Below are positions 17,061-26,066 of a stretch of DNA of 64,000 nt, piece by piece. A model generated the notes under the pieces. The model ran no database searches. It had not been told where the DNA came from and worked only from the letters and a program-made list of their open reading frames with translations. The DNA is from Pyrobaculum sp. 3827-6 (GTDB lineage: Archaea > Thermoproteota > Thermoprotei > Thermoproteales > Thermoproteaceae). The stretch lies in contig NZ_JAOTQN010000001.1 in NCBI RefSeq assembly GCF_025641885.1, positions 992,001-1,056,000 of the forward strand, read 5' to 3'. The position numbers and the translations under genes are program-made. Positions within the stretch are counted from its first letter, which is position 1; each line of letters opens with the position of its first letter.

Positions 17061-18308
17061 ATGAACAAAAACATCATAATAGGAATCATCCTCGCCGCCG
17101 TGGCAGTCGCCGTCGCCGCGGCGGCCCTCCTCCTCTACAAACCGCCACAAAACACGTCAACAGCCACCGCCGCGCCCACCGGCGACAAACTCTACATATA
17201 CCAAGCCACACTGTCCGGCGCCCAGACCTTGAACATGCTTACCTACTACATACCCCTAAAAGACGGGTTGGTATACGCCCAGAGAAGCAACCAGTCCTCT
17301 ACCTACTTCATGTTGAAAAACGACGGCGTCATCAACATACTCGCCCAATCCACAGGCGGCGCCCAGCAGAAACTCACCTACTACAGCCGCCTCATGGAGA
17401 TATGCGTAAACTCCACAACCACAGCCACCGTGGCGGGGGAGACCCTCACCCTAGCCAACACCCAGTGCACACCTAGCACCAGCCCGTTGCCCACGGCCAA
17501 GACCTTCGACGAGCTGGTCTTCCTGATACAAGGCCTGCCCGGCCCCACATCTCCTAGCCAGTGGAAGCAGTCGGGCGTAGCCCAGACACCCCTCGGCCAG
17601 GCCACCATATACACTAACACCACGGAGATCCCCATTATGAGTGGACTCACGGCGACTCTTGATTACGAAAAGCAGGTGCTCAACGACGGCACGGTCTACC
17701 AGCTGAAGATCAAGCTGTCGTATGGGGGGAACGTCGCGGCGACCCTCACCTACACGTTGAAGAACGTCACGGCCCTCCCCGGCGAGTTCAGGACCGTGAT
17801 TAACGAGCTGTCTAGAAACGTGGCCGGCGCCTCAACTGGCGGGCTGGACATTCTGAGAGTAGCCCAGAAGATAGGAATGACCTTCGACGGCGGCTGGCCG
17901 GCGGCGGTGGTCTTCTTCGACCTCGCCTGCCCCTACTGCGCCCAGCTCTTTAAATATAACTACACACTCTTCCAAGGCCACAAACTCGTCTTGGTAGACC
18001 TCATAGTACACCCCAACGTACTGACAGCCCACCAGAGGCTTAGGTGCCTCTACAACCAGACGCCCAGCGAGTTGATACCCACCCTCCGCCTGCTGTACGA
18101 CAGGTTCCTAGCAGGCGACGCAAACTACACCAACATACTCCCACAGAAGCAGTGCAACATCGACGCAGAAGCCGGCATGCAGCTGGCCGCCCTACTGGCC
18201 GGGCAGAACGTGGGCACCCCCATGACTGTGGTGGTCTACCCCAACGGCACCTACACTGTCATCAACGGCTACGATCCCGCGGCGATAGCCAAGGCCCTCA
18301 AGGGGTGA
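17061..18308 (+). CDS. exported thioredoxin-fold (DsbA/DsbG-like) protein
   Basis: One N-terminal hydrophobic segment (residues 4-28, IIIGIILAAVAVAVAAAALL) anchors or exports the protein. Residues 30-270 form a beta-rich outer domain without a family I recognise, and the last 140 residues are a thioredoxin fold with FFDLACPYCAQLFKYN, a CPYC redox site as in DsbA. The later TPMTVVVYPNG has the cis-proline. It is probably a surface thiol-disulfide oxidoreductase. A TATA-like ACTTTTTATA precedes ATG 17061. Its stop overlaps the next GTG start. Confidence 0.75.
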   Translation: MNKNIIIGIILAAVAVAVAAAALLLYKPPQNTSTATAAPTGDKLYIYQATLSGAQTLNMLTYYIPLKDGLVYAQRSNQSSTYFMLKNDGVINILAQSTGGAQQKLTYYSRLMEICVNSTTTATVAGETLTLANTQCTPSTSPLPTAKTFDELVFLIQGLPGPTSPSQWKQSGVAQTPLGQATIYTNTTEIPIMSGLTATLDYEKQVLNDGTVYQLKIKLSYGGNVAATLTYTLKNVTALPGEFRTVINELSRNVAGASTGGLDILRVAQKIGMTFDGGWPAAVVFFDLACPYCAQLFKYNYTLFQGHKLVLVDLIVHPNVLTAHQRLRCLYNQTPSELIPTLRLLYDRFLAGDANYTNILPQKQCNIDAEAGMQLAALLAGQNVGTPMTVVVYPNGTYTVINGYDPAAIAKALKG

Positions 18309-19840
18309 GGGAGTTCCTAAACCCCCGGTCGGTTGCCGTCGTCGGGGCCTCCCCCCGGGCCGACTCCATCGGCGGCCAGATAACTATACAGCTCCTAAGA
18401 GGCTACGGGGGGAGGGTCTACCCCGTAAACCCGAAGTATCAAAGCGCCGAGGTGGGGGGCGTAGAGGTGAAGTTCTTCAGCTCCGTCGCCCAGCTACCAG
18501 AGCCCCCCGAGCTCGTGGTAGTGGCGACGCCGGCCCAGGCGGCGCCCGGCGTCGTAGAGGAGGCTGGGCGCGCCGGCGCAAAAGCCGCCGTGGTTGTGTC
18601 CGGCGGCTTCTCCGAAGTGGGGAGGCGGGATCTGGAGGAGGAGCTGGTGAGGGCCGCGAGGAGACACGGAGTAAGGCTACTGGGCCCAAACTGCGTCGGC
18701 GTCTACAACGCCTTCAACGGCCTAGACACCATGTTCCTCCCACGGGAAAAGGCGGGGAGGCCGCCTCCGGGGCCTGTGGCTTTCCTCAGCCAGAGCGGCG
18801 CCGTGATGACAGCCGCCTTGGACTGGGCCGCGGGGGAGGGGATCGGCGTGGGGATTGCGGTGAACTTCGGCAACAGGGCGGACGTCACCGAGGCGGACTT
18901 CATCGAGTATCTGGCCGGGGTGGAGGAGATAAAGGTGGTGGCGGTCTACCTAGAGGGCTTCCGCTGGAGGGGGGACGCGGCGCGGTTTCTACAAGCCGTT
19001 AGGCGGTCGGGGAAGCCCGTGGTGGTGTACAAAGCCGGCAGGGGGGCAGACGCGGGCCGCGCTGCGGCGTCCCACACAGCCGCCATGGCGGGGAACTGCG
19101 AGATGTACAAAGCACTTTTTAGACAGGCCGGGGCGGTGGAGGCCGAGGATCTCGTAGAGCTCTTCGACATGTCAAAGGCGCTCGCCCTATACGGACCGGC
19201 TAAGGTGGAGAGGGTCCTCGTGGTTACCTCCTCCGGAGGCATGGGAGTTCAGATAGTCGATGCCCTAAACGCCGCGGGGCTGTCGGTCCCGGAGCTACCG
19301 CCCGAGGCCCAGCAGGAGCTGAGGAGGCACCTCCTCCCCATAGCCCCCGTGGCGAACCCCGTGGACCTCACCGGCGGGGGCAACGACCGGCACTTCGGCA
19401 AGGCGCTGGAGATCGGCCTTAGGTATACAGACGCCGCCGTGGTCGCCGCGTTGATACACCCCCCGGGCTACAGCGAGAAGGCGGCCCAAGAGATTGTCGA
19501 GGCCTACGAGAGGCAGAGGAAGCCGGTCATCGTGGTGAGCTTCGGCCGGTCCCCCCAGACGAAGGCCCTAGAGGAGCACCTGAGGCCGAGGCTCCTCGTC
19601 GTCGACACCCCGAGGAGGGCCGCCCGGGCCCTCCTAGCCGTAGCGCTTTACAGCTCTGAAGTAAATCGCCGCGGCCGCAAGGGACGGGATCAGCATCAGA
19701 GTGGCCAGGGCGTATATGGTGGGGTCTCCCCTGCCCCTCGCGGCGTAGCTCCAGAGGAGGATGGGCGCCGTGACGAATCCGGGGCTGGTGGTGAAGGCCG
19801 TCTTGACGTAGGTGTCGAAAGAGTTGGCGAATACTATTAG
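18305..19840 (+). CDS. ADP-forming acyl-CoA synthetase, alpha-type subunit, with run-on C terminus
   Basis: The enzyme makes ATP from acyl-CoA and ADP (acetyl-CoA synthetase, ADP-forming). It has a CoA-binding Rossmann domain (SVAVVGASPRADSIGGQ), a ligase domain with LGPNCVGVYN and FLSQSGAVM, and the phospho-histidine motif ASHTAAMAG. GTG 18305 overlaps the previous TGA. No beta subunit (ATP-grasp) lies nearby. The natural protein probably ends near 19650. The last ~65 residues are Gly/Arg-rich and read through the convergent permease gene (207-base overlap), so the original stop may be lost or a frameshift may be present. Confidence 0.85.
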   Translation: MREFLNPRSVAVVGASPRADSIGGQITIQLLRGYGGRVYPVNPKYQSAEVGGVEVKFFSSVAQLPEPPELVVVATPAQAAPGVVEEAGRAGAKAAVVVSGGFSEVGRRDLEEELVRAARRHGVRLLGPNCVGVYNAFNGLDTMFLPREKAGRPPPGPVAFLSQSGAVMTAALDWAAGEGIGVGIAVNFGNRADVTEADFIEYLAGVEEIKVVAVYLEGFRWRGDAARFLQAVRRSGKPVVVYKAGRGADAGRAAASHTAAMAGNCEMYKALFRQAGAVEAEDLVELFDMSKALALYGPAKVERVLVVTSSGGMGVQIVDALNAAGLSVPELPPEAQQELRRHLLPIAPVANPVDLTGGGNDRHFGKALEIGLRYTDAAVVAALIHPPGYSEKAAQEIVEAYERQRKPVIVVSFGRSPQTKALEEHLRPRLLVVDTPRRAARALLAVALYSSEVNRRGRKGRDQHQSGQGVYGGVSPAPRGVAPEEDGRRDESGAGGEGRLDVGVERVGEYY

Positions 19841-20395
19841 GAACGTGGCGACGAAGGCGGGGGCCAGCAGAGGCATAACCACCGACATCATTGTCCGCGC
19901 CTCCGAGGCGCCCAGTATCCGCGCCGCCTCCACCGCGCTACGGCTCACGTAGGCAACGTACGGCGCGAGGAGGACGTGGGCCATGGGGAGGGTGTAGGCT
20001 AAGTGGGCGAGGAAGACCCCCACAGGGCCGAAGAGATCCACGCCCCCGTGGGACTTCAAAAGCCAGAGGGCCGCGGCGAAGGACAGCGACTCAGAAACCT
20101 CGGGCATCACCATCGCCGCCTGGGAAACCGCTAGATACCTATCGCTCCGGAGGGCGTATGCCATGAAGACCCCAAGCACAGTCGCCGCAAACGCCACGGC
20201 GAGGGCGACCGCCGCGCTGTTGACAACCGCGCCCCAGGCCTGCTCCCACTTAAACAAAGCCTCGTACCACCTCAGAGTAAAGCCGCCCCAGACGTAGGGT
20301 AGCTTGCTGTTGTTGAAGGAGAGGAGGGCCATCACCCCGATAGGCACGTAGAGGGCGACTATAAGAGCCCACGTGTAGATCCTAAGCGCCTTCAT
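19634..20395 (-). CDS. ABC transporter permease, PotC-like
   Basis: This is a 253-residue inner-membrane permease with about six membrane segments. The EAA loop that contacts the ATPase is EAARILGASEARTMMSVVMPLLAP. It resembles the spermidine/putrescine and iron(III) permease family (PotC type). The start overlaps the stop of the other permease by 4 bases, so the three genes are one operon, read ATPase, PotB-like, PotC-like. The substrate cannot be read from the permease. Confidence 0.86.
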   Translation of the reverse strand: MKALRIYTWALIVALYVPIGVMALLSFNNSKLPYVWGGFTLRWYEALFKWEQAWGAVVNSAAVALAVAFAATVLGVFMAYALRSDRYLAVSQAAMVMPEVSESLSFAAALWLLKSHGGVDLFGPVGVFLAHLAYTLPMAHVLLAPYVAYVSRSAVEAARILGASEARTMMSVVMPLLAPAFVATFLIVFANSFDTYVKTAFTTSPGFVTAPILLWSYAARGRGDPTIYALATLMLIPSLAAAAIYFRAVKRYG

Positions 20396-21123
20396 ATCGA
20401 GAAGGAGCGGATTGTCCTAACCACCACGTAGGTCGCCAGGAGGGACAGCCCAGTGAGGAGGATAGACACAACACTCCCGCTGAATATATCCCTCGCCTTG
20501 AAGTAGAGATCCCACACGTAGCTACCGAAGGTGTAGACCTTCCAAGCCCCCAGCACCGCCGGCATAATCACCTCCCCCATGGCGAATAGGAAGATAAGGA
20601 TGAAAGCCGCCACAACCCCCGGCATGGTGAGCGGAAGCTCCACCCTGAGGAAGGCCTGTAGCCTGCCGGCCCCCAGAACCCTCGCCGCGTTTACAGGCGT
20701 CTCGCTCACCTTCTCCACCGCGGCGTACAGCGTCAGGAGGGCGTAGGGGAGGTATTCGTACACCATCCCCACCAAAACCCCGAGGGCCGACCCCCACAGG
20801 GCAAGCCCCGTAAACCTCTCCACAATGGCGAAGAGGACTAGGAGGGAGTAGGCCTTGAGGAGAGTCCCCACCCACAGAGGCGCGATGAGCAGGGCGAACT
20901 CCAGCTCGGATCCCCGCTTCGCTAGGTAGTACGCCGCGGGGTACGCCACGGCGATGGACACAGCCGCCGTCAGCGCCGCGAGGCCGAACGTCGTCAAGAC
21001 GAGAGACGGCGAGGGAAGCCTCAGCTCGCCCCCGCCTGCTATGTAGTACCCCAGCGCCAGGAACGGCACGTAGAAGAGGAGCAGAACAGAGGCGAAGGCC
21101 GCCAGCGCCACCTCCCTAATCAT
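20392..21123 (-). CDS. ABC transporter permease, PotB-like
   Basis: This is the second permease of the heterodimer, 243 residues, with about six membrane segments. The EAA loop is VNAARVLGAGRLQAFLRVEL, followed by PLTMPGVVAAF. It overlaps both neighbours by 4 bases. The family imports polyamines, iron or thiamine in characterised members. Confidence 0.86.
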   Translation of the reverse strand: MIREVALAAFASVLLLFYVPFLALGYYIAGGGELRLPSPSLVLTTFGLAALTAAVSIAVAYPAAYYLAKRGSELEFALLIAPLWVGTLLKAYSLLVLFAIVERFTGLALWGSALGVLVGMVYEYLPYALLTLYAAVEKVSETPVNAARVLGAGRLQAFLRVELPLTMPGVVAAFILIFLFAMGEVIMPAVLGAWKVYTFGSYVWDLYFKARDIFSGSVVSILLTGLSLLATYVVVRTIRSFSI

Positions 21124-22106
21124 TCCTCAACCACGTAGACGTCCCTGGCGTCCCACCCAAACTCCACCACGTCCCCCACGGAGACGGGAGTGTCCAGATC
21201 TACAAAAGCCTTGAAGATATGCCCATTGCTCTGGATCTCCACCTTTAGATAGTGCCAGAGGAAGGTCACGTCCACCACCTGGCCCTTGTAGCTGTAGGTC
21301 TGCCCGCCCCCCAGCACCACGTCCTCCGGCCTAACAACCGCGTACCCACTCTCCCCCAGCCCCAGCTCCCGGGCAGGCACCACGTTAGCCTCGCCGAAGA
21401 ACACAGCCACGAAGCGGTTCCTCGGCCGCCGGTACAGCTCCAGAGGCCTGCCCACCTGCACAATCTCCCCCTCCCGCATCAAGGCAATCCTATCCCCAAT
21501 CTCCACAGCCTCAAACCTGTCATGCGTCACGTAGATAAGGGTAAAGCCAAGCTTGTTGTGAAGCATCTTCAGCTCCTCGAGCAACTGGTTCTTAATGTCG
21601 ACATCCACGTGGCTAAACGGCTCATCCAGAAGGAGGACCTCCGGCTCCACCACGAGGGCCCTCGCCAGCGCCACCCTCTGTTGCTGGCCGCCGGAGAGCT
21701 CGTGAACCCTCCGATACATAAAAGTGGCGGGGTCGAGCCTAATCAGCTCCAGCGCCCACTCCACCCGCCGCCTTACCTCCCCCTCCGGCAACTTCCTCAG
21801 CCTCAAGCCAAAAGCCACGTTCTCAAACACGTTGAGATGCGGAAAAAGCGCAAGGTCTTGAAAAAGCATGGAAACACCCCTCTTGTCCGGGGGGAGGTCA
21901 GTCACATCCCGCCCCCCAATCAACACCCTCCCCCTAGACGGCTTGATAAGCCCAGCCACCACCCGGAGCAGGGTAGACTTCCCCGACCCCGACGGCCCCA
22001 GGATGACAAGCCCCTCGCCCCCCTCCACGTATAGATCAACCCCCCTCAAAGCCTGGAAGCTACCGTAGTGCACAGAGACCCCCTTTAGCTCCACCGAGAG
22101 CCCCAC
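21120..22106 (-). CDS. ABC transporter ATPase, PotA-like
   Basis: The ATPase drives the two adjacent permeases. Walker A is GPSGSGKST, signature LSGGQQQRVALARAL, Walker B VLLLDEPFSHVD, H-loop YVTHDRFEA. The C-terminal ~100 residues form a TOBE-type regulatory domain (VRPEDVVLGG). The frame is open to 22124, but a TTTTATAAAC box (22127-22136) stands 25 bases before GTG 22106, which I chose (VGLSVELKGVSVHYG). No solute-binding protein gene is present in or next to the operon. Confidence 0.86.
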   Translation of the reverse strand: MGLSVELKGVSVHYGSFQALRGVDLYVEGGEGLVILGPSGSGKSTLLRVVAGLIKPSRGRVLIGGRDVTDLPPDKRGVSMLFQDLALFPHLNVFENVAFGLRLRKLPEGEVRRRVEWALELIRLDPATFMYRRVHELSGGQQQRVALARALVVEPEVLLLDEPFSHVDVDIKNQLLEELKMLHNKLGFTLIYVTHDRFEAVEIGDRIALMREGEIVQVGRPLELYRRPRNRFVAVFFGEANVVPARELGLGESGYAVVRPEDVVLGGGQTYSYKGQVVDVTFLWHYLKVEIQSNGHIFKAFVDLDTPVSVGDVVEFGWDARDVYVVEE

Positions 22107-22220
22107 GACACGGGTCAAAAACACAGTTTATAAAACTGACCCCATATTACAAACAACGACGTACATACCCGAAAACACGAGATAGATAATGTTATAAAAG
22201 GGCCACAACTAGAAAAATTA

Positions 22221-22766
22221 ATGAATTGGGGAAGACTACTATTAGTAATAGGTTCACTACAATTTATAATATCTATGCTCGCCGCGGAACAGATATATCC
22301 CCACTACTCCCCACTCCACAACTACATAAGCGACCTAGGCGCCCTGAATGCCCCCACAGCGCCTCTCTTCAACACAAGCGTCTTTCTGCTAGGCCTCCTC
22401 GGCCTCGCCGCCGCGGCGTTGCTCATGCGGGAAATCGGCAGAGCCGCCGTAGCCCTCCTCGCCCTGGCCTCGATAGGCGCCATGGGCGTCGGCATATTCC
22501 CAGAAGACTACGGAACCCCCCACGGCGTCTCCGCCCTTGTGGCCTTCCTATTCGGAGCCCTCGCCGTAATCTCCATGGCGCTCAAAACCCGAGGCCCCCT
22601 CAAGCCGCTCGGCGTGGCCCTGGGCGCCCTCTCTCTGGCGGCCCTGGCCCTGTTCATCCCCCGCGTCCAGACGCCCCTAGGCGTCGGCGGAGTGGAGAGG
22701 CTCATCGCCTACCCAGTACTTATATACTTCGTAACATACGGCTTAGGTGCCCCCAAGACTAGTTAA
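22221..22766 (+). CDS. DUF998 family membrane protein
   Basis: The protein has about six hydrophobic segments in 181 residues and the family's conserved loop YSPLHNYISDLGAL after the first segment. The function of DUF998 is unknown. A TATA box (TTATAAAAG, 22192-22200) is about 25 bases before ATG 22221, so it has its own promoter, divergent from the ABC operon. Its end overlaps the next small gene by 20 bases. Confidence 0.82.
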   Translation: MNWGRLLLVIGSLQFIISMLAAEQIYPHYSPLHNYISDLGALNAPTAPLFNTSVFLLGLLGLAAAALLMREIGRAAVALLALASIGAMGVGIFPEDYGTPHGVSALVAFLFGALAVISMALKTRGPLKPLGVALGALSLAALALFIPRVQTPLGVGGVERLIAYPVLIYFVTYGLGAPKTS

Positions 22767-23058
22767 GGTAGTAGCCGCCATCCCCACCGGACACCGCCAC
22801 CTGAGAATAATCCTCTTTTTCGACGACGGCACCCAGATCCTCCTAACCGAGGCCCTCGCCGCCGGCATCGCCAGGGCCTACATCGACGTGGTAGCCCACC
22901 CCACCAGAAGAGGCGTGGTGCTCTGCGTCAGGGAGGTGGAGGGGAAGCCGGGATACGCTAAGACACAGCTGGTGGAGTGCGGCGGCGAGGAGGAGGCCGT
23001 CGCCGAGGTGGACGCCGCCCTACAAAGCCTCGGGTCTGCAAAAAGCCAGCCTTCTTGA
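22747..23058 (+). CDS. conserved small protein, unknown function
   Basis: The family is not recognised. The protein has 103 residues with a plausible alpha/beta pattern (LRIILFFDDGTQILLTEALA; VVLCVREVEGKPGYA). It starts with GTG 22747 inside the end of the DUF998 gene and overlaps the convergent argH 3' end by 39 bases. Codon use looks like the neighbouring core genes, supporting real coding. Confidence 0.6.
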   Translation: MPPRLVKVVAAIPTGHRHLRIILFFDDGTQILLTEALAAGIARAYIDVVAHPTRRGVVLCVREVEGKPGYAKTQLVECGGEEEAVAEVDAALQSLGSAKSQPS

Positions 23059-24309
23059 CGCGGCTCTCCTCACCTCCTCCGGATTGGCAGATCCCAGAGC
23101 CGGCCTCCTAAGCGCCTCCTCCACGGGGAGAAGAGCCGCCTCCCCCCTCTTAATGGCCTCGGCCAGCTCGAAGTAGGCGGTCCTAAACGGCTTGCCCCCG
23201 AGGGAGGCCCTCTCCGCGGTGTCGGCCGACGTCGTGTAAAACCTCTCGGCATCCGCCCTGGCCCTCCCGCAGTTAAACCCCATCTTCTCCACAAAGTCCC
23301 GGAGCACCTCCACGCCATCCACGGCAATGTCTAGCACAGCCCAGAGGTGGCGGGTCGCCTCCTGGAGATCCAAGCTGTAGCCGAGGCCCACCTTCATAAC
23401 CACGGTCCCCAGCGCCGCGTAGTGCCCAAGCGCCTCGCTGGCCCTCGCCCTCAGCACCTCGAGAGTCACCAGGTTGCGCTTGTGGGGCATGATGCTACTA
23501 GTCGAGACGTGCTCCCCCGGCGCCTCCACATAGCCAAACTCCGGGCTGTTCCACCGGATGAAGTCGTCCACCACGCGTGACAGCTCCGCCAAGAAGGAGG
23601 CCACCACCCCCGCCAGGGCCAGGGCGAAGAACCGCCCCCCCGAGGCGTAGAGCGTGTTCTCCACCACCTCCACAAACCCAGCCAGCTCCCCCAGCCTCCT
23701 CCTGTCGACGGGGGTCTGCACGCCGCCCGCAGGCCCCGCCCCCAAGGGGGAACGCAAGAGGAGCCTCTCAACCCCCGAGAGGGCGTGGAGGAACTCGGCC
23801 AGGAGTTCGTCCACAGCCAGGAGGTAGTGGCCGAAGGTGACCACCTGCGCTGGCTGGAAGTGGGTGAAGCTCGGCATGGCGCAGTCAGCGTACTGGAGAG
23901 CCCTCTCCGCGAGGACGCAGCGGAGCCTCCTCACCCCCTCCCTAAGCGCGCCGACCCTCCGCAGAGCCGCCAGGCGTATGGCCGCCGCCACGTGGTCGTT
24001 GCGCGACCGCCCCAGCCCCACCCACCCCCCCACCTCCGGGCCTAGCCTATCCACAAGCCACTTCTCCAAAGCCTCGTGGACGTCCTCGAAGTCCCCCCGC
24101 AGGAGATCGGAGGGGTCCAGCTCCCCCAGCGCCTTGAGGACAGCCTCCCCCGCCTCCCTAGGAACGGCGCCTATCTCCACGAGGTGCGCCACGTGTGCCT
24201 TCATCACCCGCACCACCTCCTCCGCAATGGCGGCGTCGTCCCTGATGCTGGAGGTGTAGCGCCTAACCAAATCCCCGCTCCCCCCAATCCACCTCCGGTA
24301 GAAACTCAT
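23020..24309 (-). CDS. argH: argininosuccinate lyase
   Basis: ArgH performs the last step of arginine synthesis, splitting argininosuccinate into arginine and fumarate. The fumarase/aspartase superfamily signature is SSIMPHKRN (about residue 268), with the substrate motif GLGRSRNDHVA and the catalytic histidine in FTHFQPAQ. Length is 429 residues. Its ATG overlaps the stop of a 52-residue zinc-ribbon gene, forming a two-gene operon. argG lies 200 bases upstream on the same strand. Confidence 0.93.
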   Translation of the reverse strand: MSFYRRWIGGSGDLVRRYTSSIRDDAAIAEEVVRVMKAHVAHLVEIGAVPREAGEAVLKALGELDPSDLLRGDFEDVHEALEKWLVDRLGPEVGGWVGLGRSRNDHVAAAIRLAALRRVGALREGVRRLRCVLAERALQYADCAMPSFTHFQPAQVVTFGHYLLAVDELLAEFLHALSGVERLLLRSPLGAGPAGGVQTPVDRRRLGELAGFVEVVENTLYASGGRFFALALAGVVASFLAELSRVVDDFIRWNSPEFGYVEAPGEHVSTSSIMPHKRNLVTLEVLRARASEALGHYAALGTVVMKVGLGYSLDLQEATRHLWAVLDIAVDGVEVLRDFVEKMGFNCGRARADAERFYTTSADTAERASLGGKPFRTAYFELAEAIKRGEAALLPVEEALRRPALGSANPEEVRRAASRRLAFCRPEAL

Positions 24310-24464
24310 CCAGAAACCTCAATCCTCTCAGTTATAAGCTCAGCCCCGCACCTAGGGCAGCAGTATGTCACAACCACGTATCTCTTAGTCTGGTTCTTCC
24401 TGCTACACTCCACCGGCTTCACAGGACGTTTGCAGTTTGGACAAACCACGGAGCGTTGCCCCAT
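24306..24464 (-). CDS. 52-residue double-CxxC zinc-ribbon protein upstream of argH
   Basis: This small gene starts at ATG 24464 (MGQRSVVCPNCKRPVK), has a second pair CCPRCGAEL and ends ERIEVSG. The two CxxC knuckles should bind one zinc. The stop TGA overlaps the argH ATG (ATGA). A TATA-like box (TTTTATATTG, 24485-24494) lies 25 bases before the ATG, so the protein is the leading gene of the argH transcript. It lacks the C-terminal EDWGE-type tail, so it is not a LysW carrier. The function is unknown. Confidence 0.75.
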   Translation of the reverse strand: MGQRSVVCPNCKRPVKPVECSRKNQTKRYVVVTYCCPRCGAELITERIEVSG

Positions 24465-24513
24465 CAGCCCCCTAGAAAAAGATTCAATATAAAACCTTTT
24501 CCATTTATATAGA

Positions 24514-25718
24514 CTATTTCCTACGCCGCAGAGCTGTGAGGGAGTGCAGAGACCACATCTCGATGAAGCCCCGCGCCTCCTCGTCGCTGGGGTACCACCC
24601 CGCGCTGTAGTCGGCGAGCTCCTTGCTGTACCCCCCGTAGGGGGACTCCCTCCCCACCACCCACAGAGCCCCCTTGTACAGCTTCACCCTGACCACCCCC
24701 GACACCCACCGCTCCATCTCCCGCGCCGCCGCCTCCAAAGCCTCCCTTAACGGCTCCACCCACAGCCCCTGGTACACCAAGTCCGCCCACTGCGGGTCGA
24801 GGACGTTGTGCTTAAACCTCAGCTCCCTCGGCGTCAGCACCAGCTTCTCTAAGTCACGGTGCGCGTGGAAGAGGACGACGGCGGCCGGCGCCTCGTACAC
24901 CTCCCTACTCTTAAACCCCACCAGCCTATTCTCCACGTGGTCAATCCTCCCAACCCCGTGGGCCCCCCCGAGGTGGTTAAGCGCAGAGATGAGAGAGGCC
25001 AAGTCCATCCGCTCTCCGTTGAGCGCCACGGGGACACCCCCCTCAAACTCGATAGCCACATACGCGGGCTCCGCCGGCGCCTTCTCCGGAGACACCGTCC
25101 ACCTAAACGCCTCCTCAGGAGGCTCCACCATCGGGTCGTCCAGGGGACCCCCCTCGATAGACCTCGACCAGAGGTTGTCGTCGATGCTGAACTTCTTGTG
25201 CTCCTCCCCCACCGGCAGGCCGTGCCTCCTCGCGTACTCCACCTCCTCAGCCCTAGTCATACCCCAAACCCTCGCCGGCGCGATGATCTTAAGATCCGGC
25301 GCCAGAGCCTTCACAGTCACGTCAAACCTCACCTGGTCATTCCCCTTGCTAGTAGAGCCGTGCGCAACGGCGTCGGCCCCAACCCGCCGCGCCACCTCCA
25401 CCACCTTCGCCGCGATGAGAGGCCTAGCCAGCGCCGTCCCCAGGGGGTACAGCCCCTCATACATGCCGTTCATAAGAACCGCCCTAGCTATATACTCCTC
25501 GGCAAACTCCCTCCGGGCATCTATATAAAAGTGTTGCACAGCCCCCGCCTTGTAGGCCCTCTCCTCGATGGCGGAGAAGTCGTCCTCCTGCCCAACGTCG
25601 ACAGTTACGGTGTAGACCTCCGCCCCCAGCCTCTCCGAAAGCCACTTGACGGCAACCGTGGTGTCAAGGCCGCCGGAGTAGGCAAGAACTACCTTACTCG
25701 CCCCGACTTACTCCCCAT
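24514..25718 (-). CDS. argG: argininosuccinate synthase, expressed only after a -1 frameshift
   Basis: ArgG joins citrulline and aspartate. The ATP-pyrophosphatase loop AYSGGLDTT and the body ([21 protein letters not shown]) are intact, and the length is about 400 residues. No ATG, GTG or TTG exists in this frame between the lysW stop (25708-25710) and residue ~57, although the conserved loop lies there. The ATG at 25718, overlapping the lysW stop, reads MGSKSGRVR and stops at TAG 25689-25691. A -1 slip on the four G at 25701-25704 (TCG-GGG-CGA) joins it to the enzyme frame. The next zero-frame codon is CGA (Arg). lysW is cotranscribed upstream. Confidence 0.9.
25689..25718 (-). promoter_or_regulatory. 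argG leader minigene with -1 slip site before an Arg codon
   Basis: Zero frame: ATG 25716-25718, nine codons, TAG 25689-25691. The slip site is the G run 25701-25704 read xxG-GGG, followed by CGA at 25698-25700. Re-pairing of the GGG-bound tRNA one base back is perfect. The resulting frame is that of ArgG. Confidence 0.6.
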
Positions 25719-25893
25719 AGTCCTCCACATCACCCTTAAACTCCTCCAGCGAAACAGACCCACCCCTAAGCCTCACGATGTACCTAGCCCCACACGTGGG
25801 ACAACTCGCAATCTCCCCATCCATAACATCCTCCGGAAGCTCGAACTCCGTCCCACACACCTTGCACTGAACCACCAACCTCTGCGAAGCCAT
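25708..25893 (-). CDS. lysW: amino-group carrier protein LysW
   Basis: LysW carries biosynthetic intermediates on its C-terminal glutamate in the lysine (and in many archaea arginine) pathway. The 61-residue protein has the zinc knuckles CKVCG and CPTCGARYIV, an acidic C-terminal half and the diagnostic end EDYGE (EDWGE in most relatives). An in-frame TTG 25902 is possible, but ATG 25893 is 24 bases from a TTTTATAG box at about 25912-25920. It precedes argG directly; its ligase, reductase and kinase genes lie 17 kb away (42.6-45.1 kb). Confidence 0.88.
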   Translation of the reverse strand: MASQRLVVQCKVCGTEFELPEDVMDGEIASCPTCGARYIVRLRGGSVSLEEFKGDVEDYGE

Positions 25894-26066
25894 ACCCCCC
25901 AACTCGACCCACTATAAAACCTTTTCCCCCAAACCAAAGCCGCCGCCCGCGCTGACTAGCACCACACCAGAGACACACATATACACACAAACCCACCAAC
26001 GGCAACCACCTAGGCGCCCCCCACCCGAGGCCACAATTCAACAATGCCCAGCATCCACGACTCTTA

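Noticed and set aside
18044-18304. N-terminal extension of the acyl-CoA synthetase
   Set aside because: It is an out-of-frame reading of the thioredoxin-fold gene; GTG 18305 overlaps that gene's stop.
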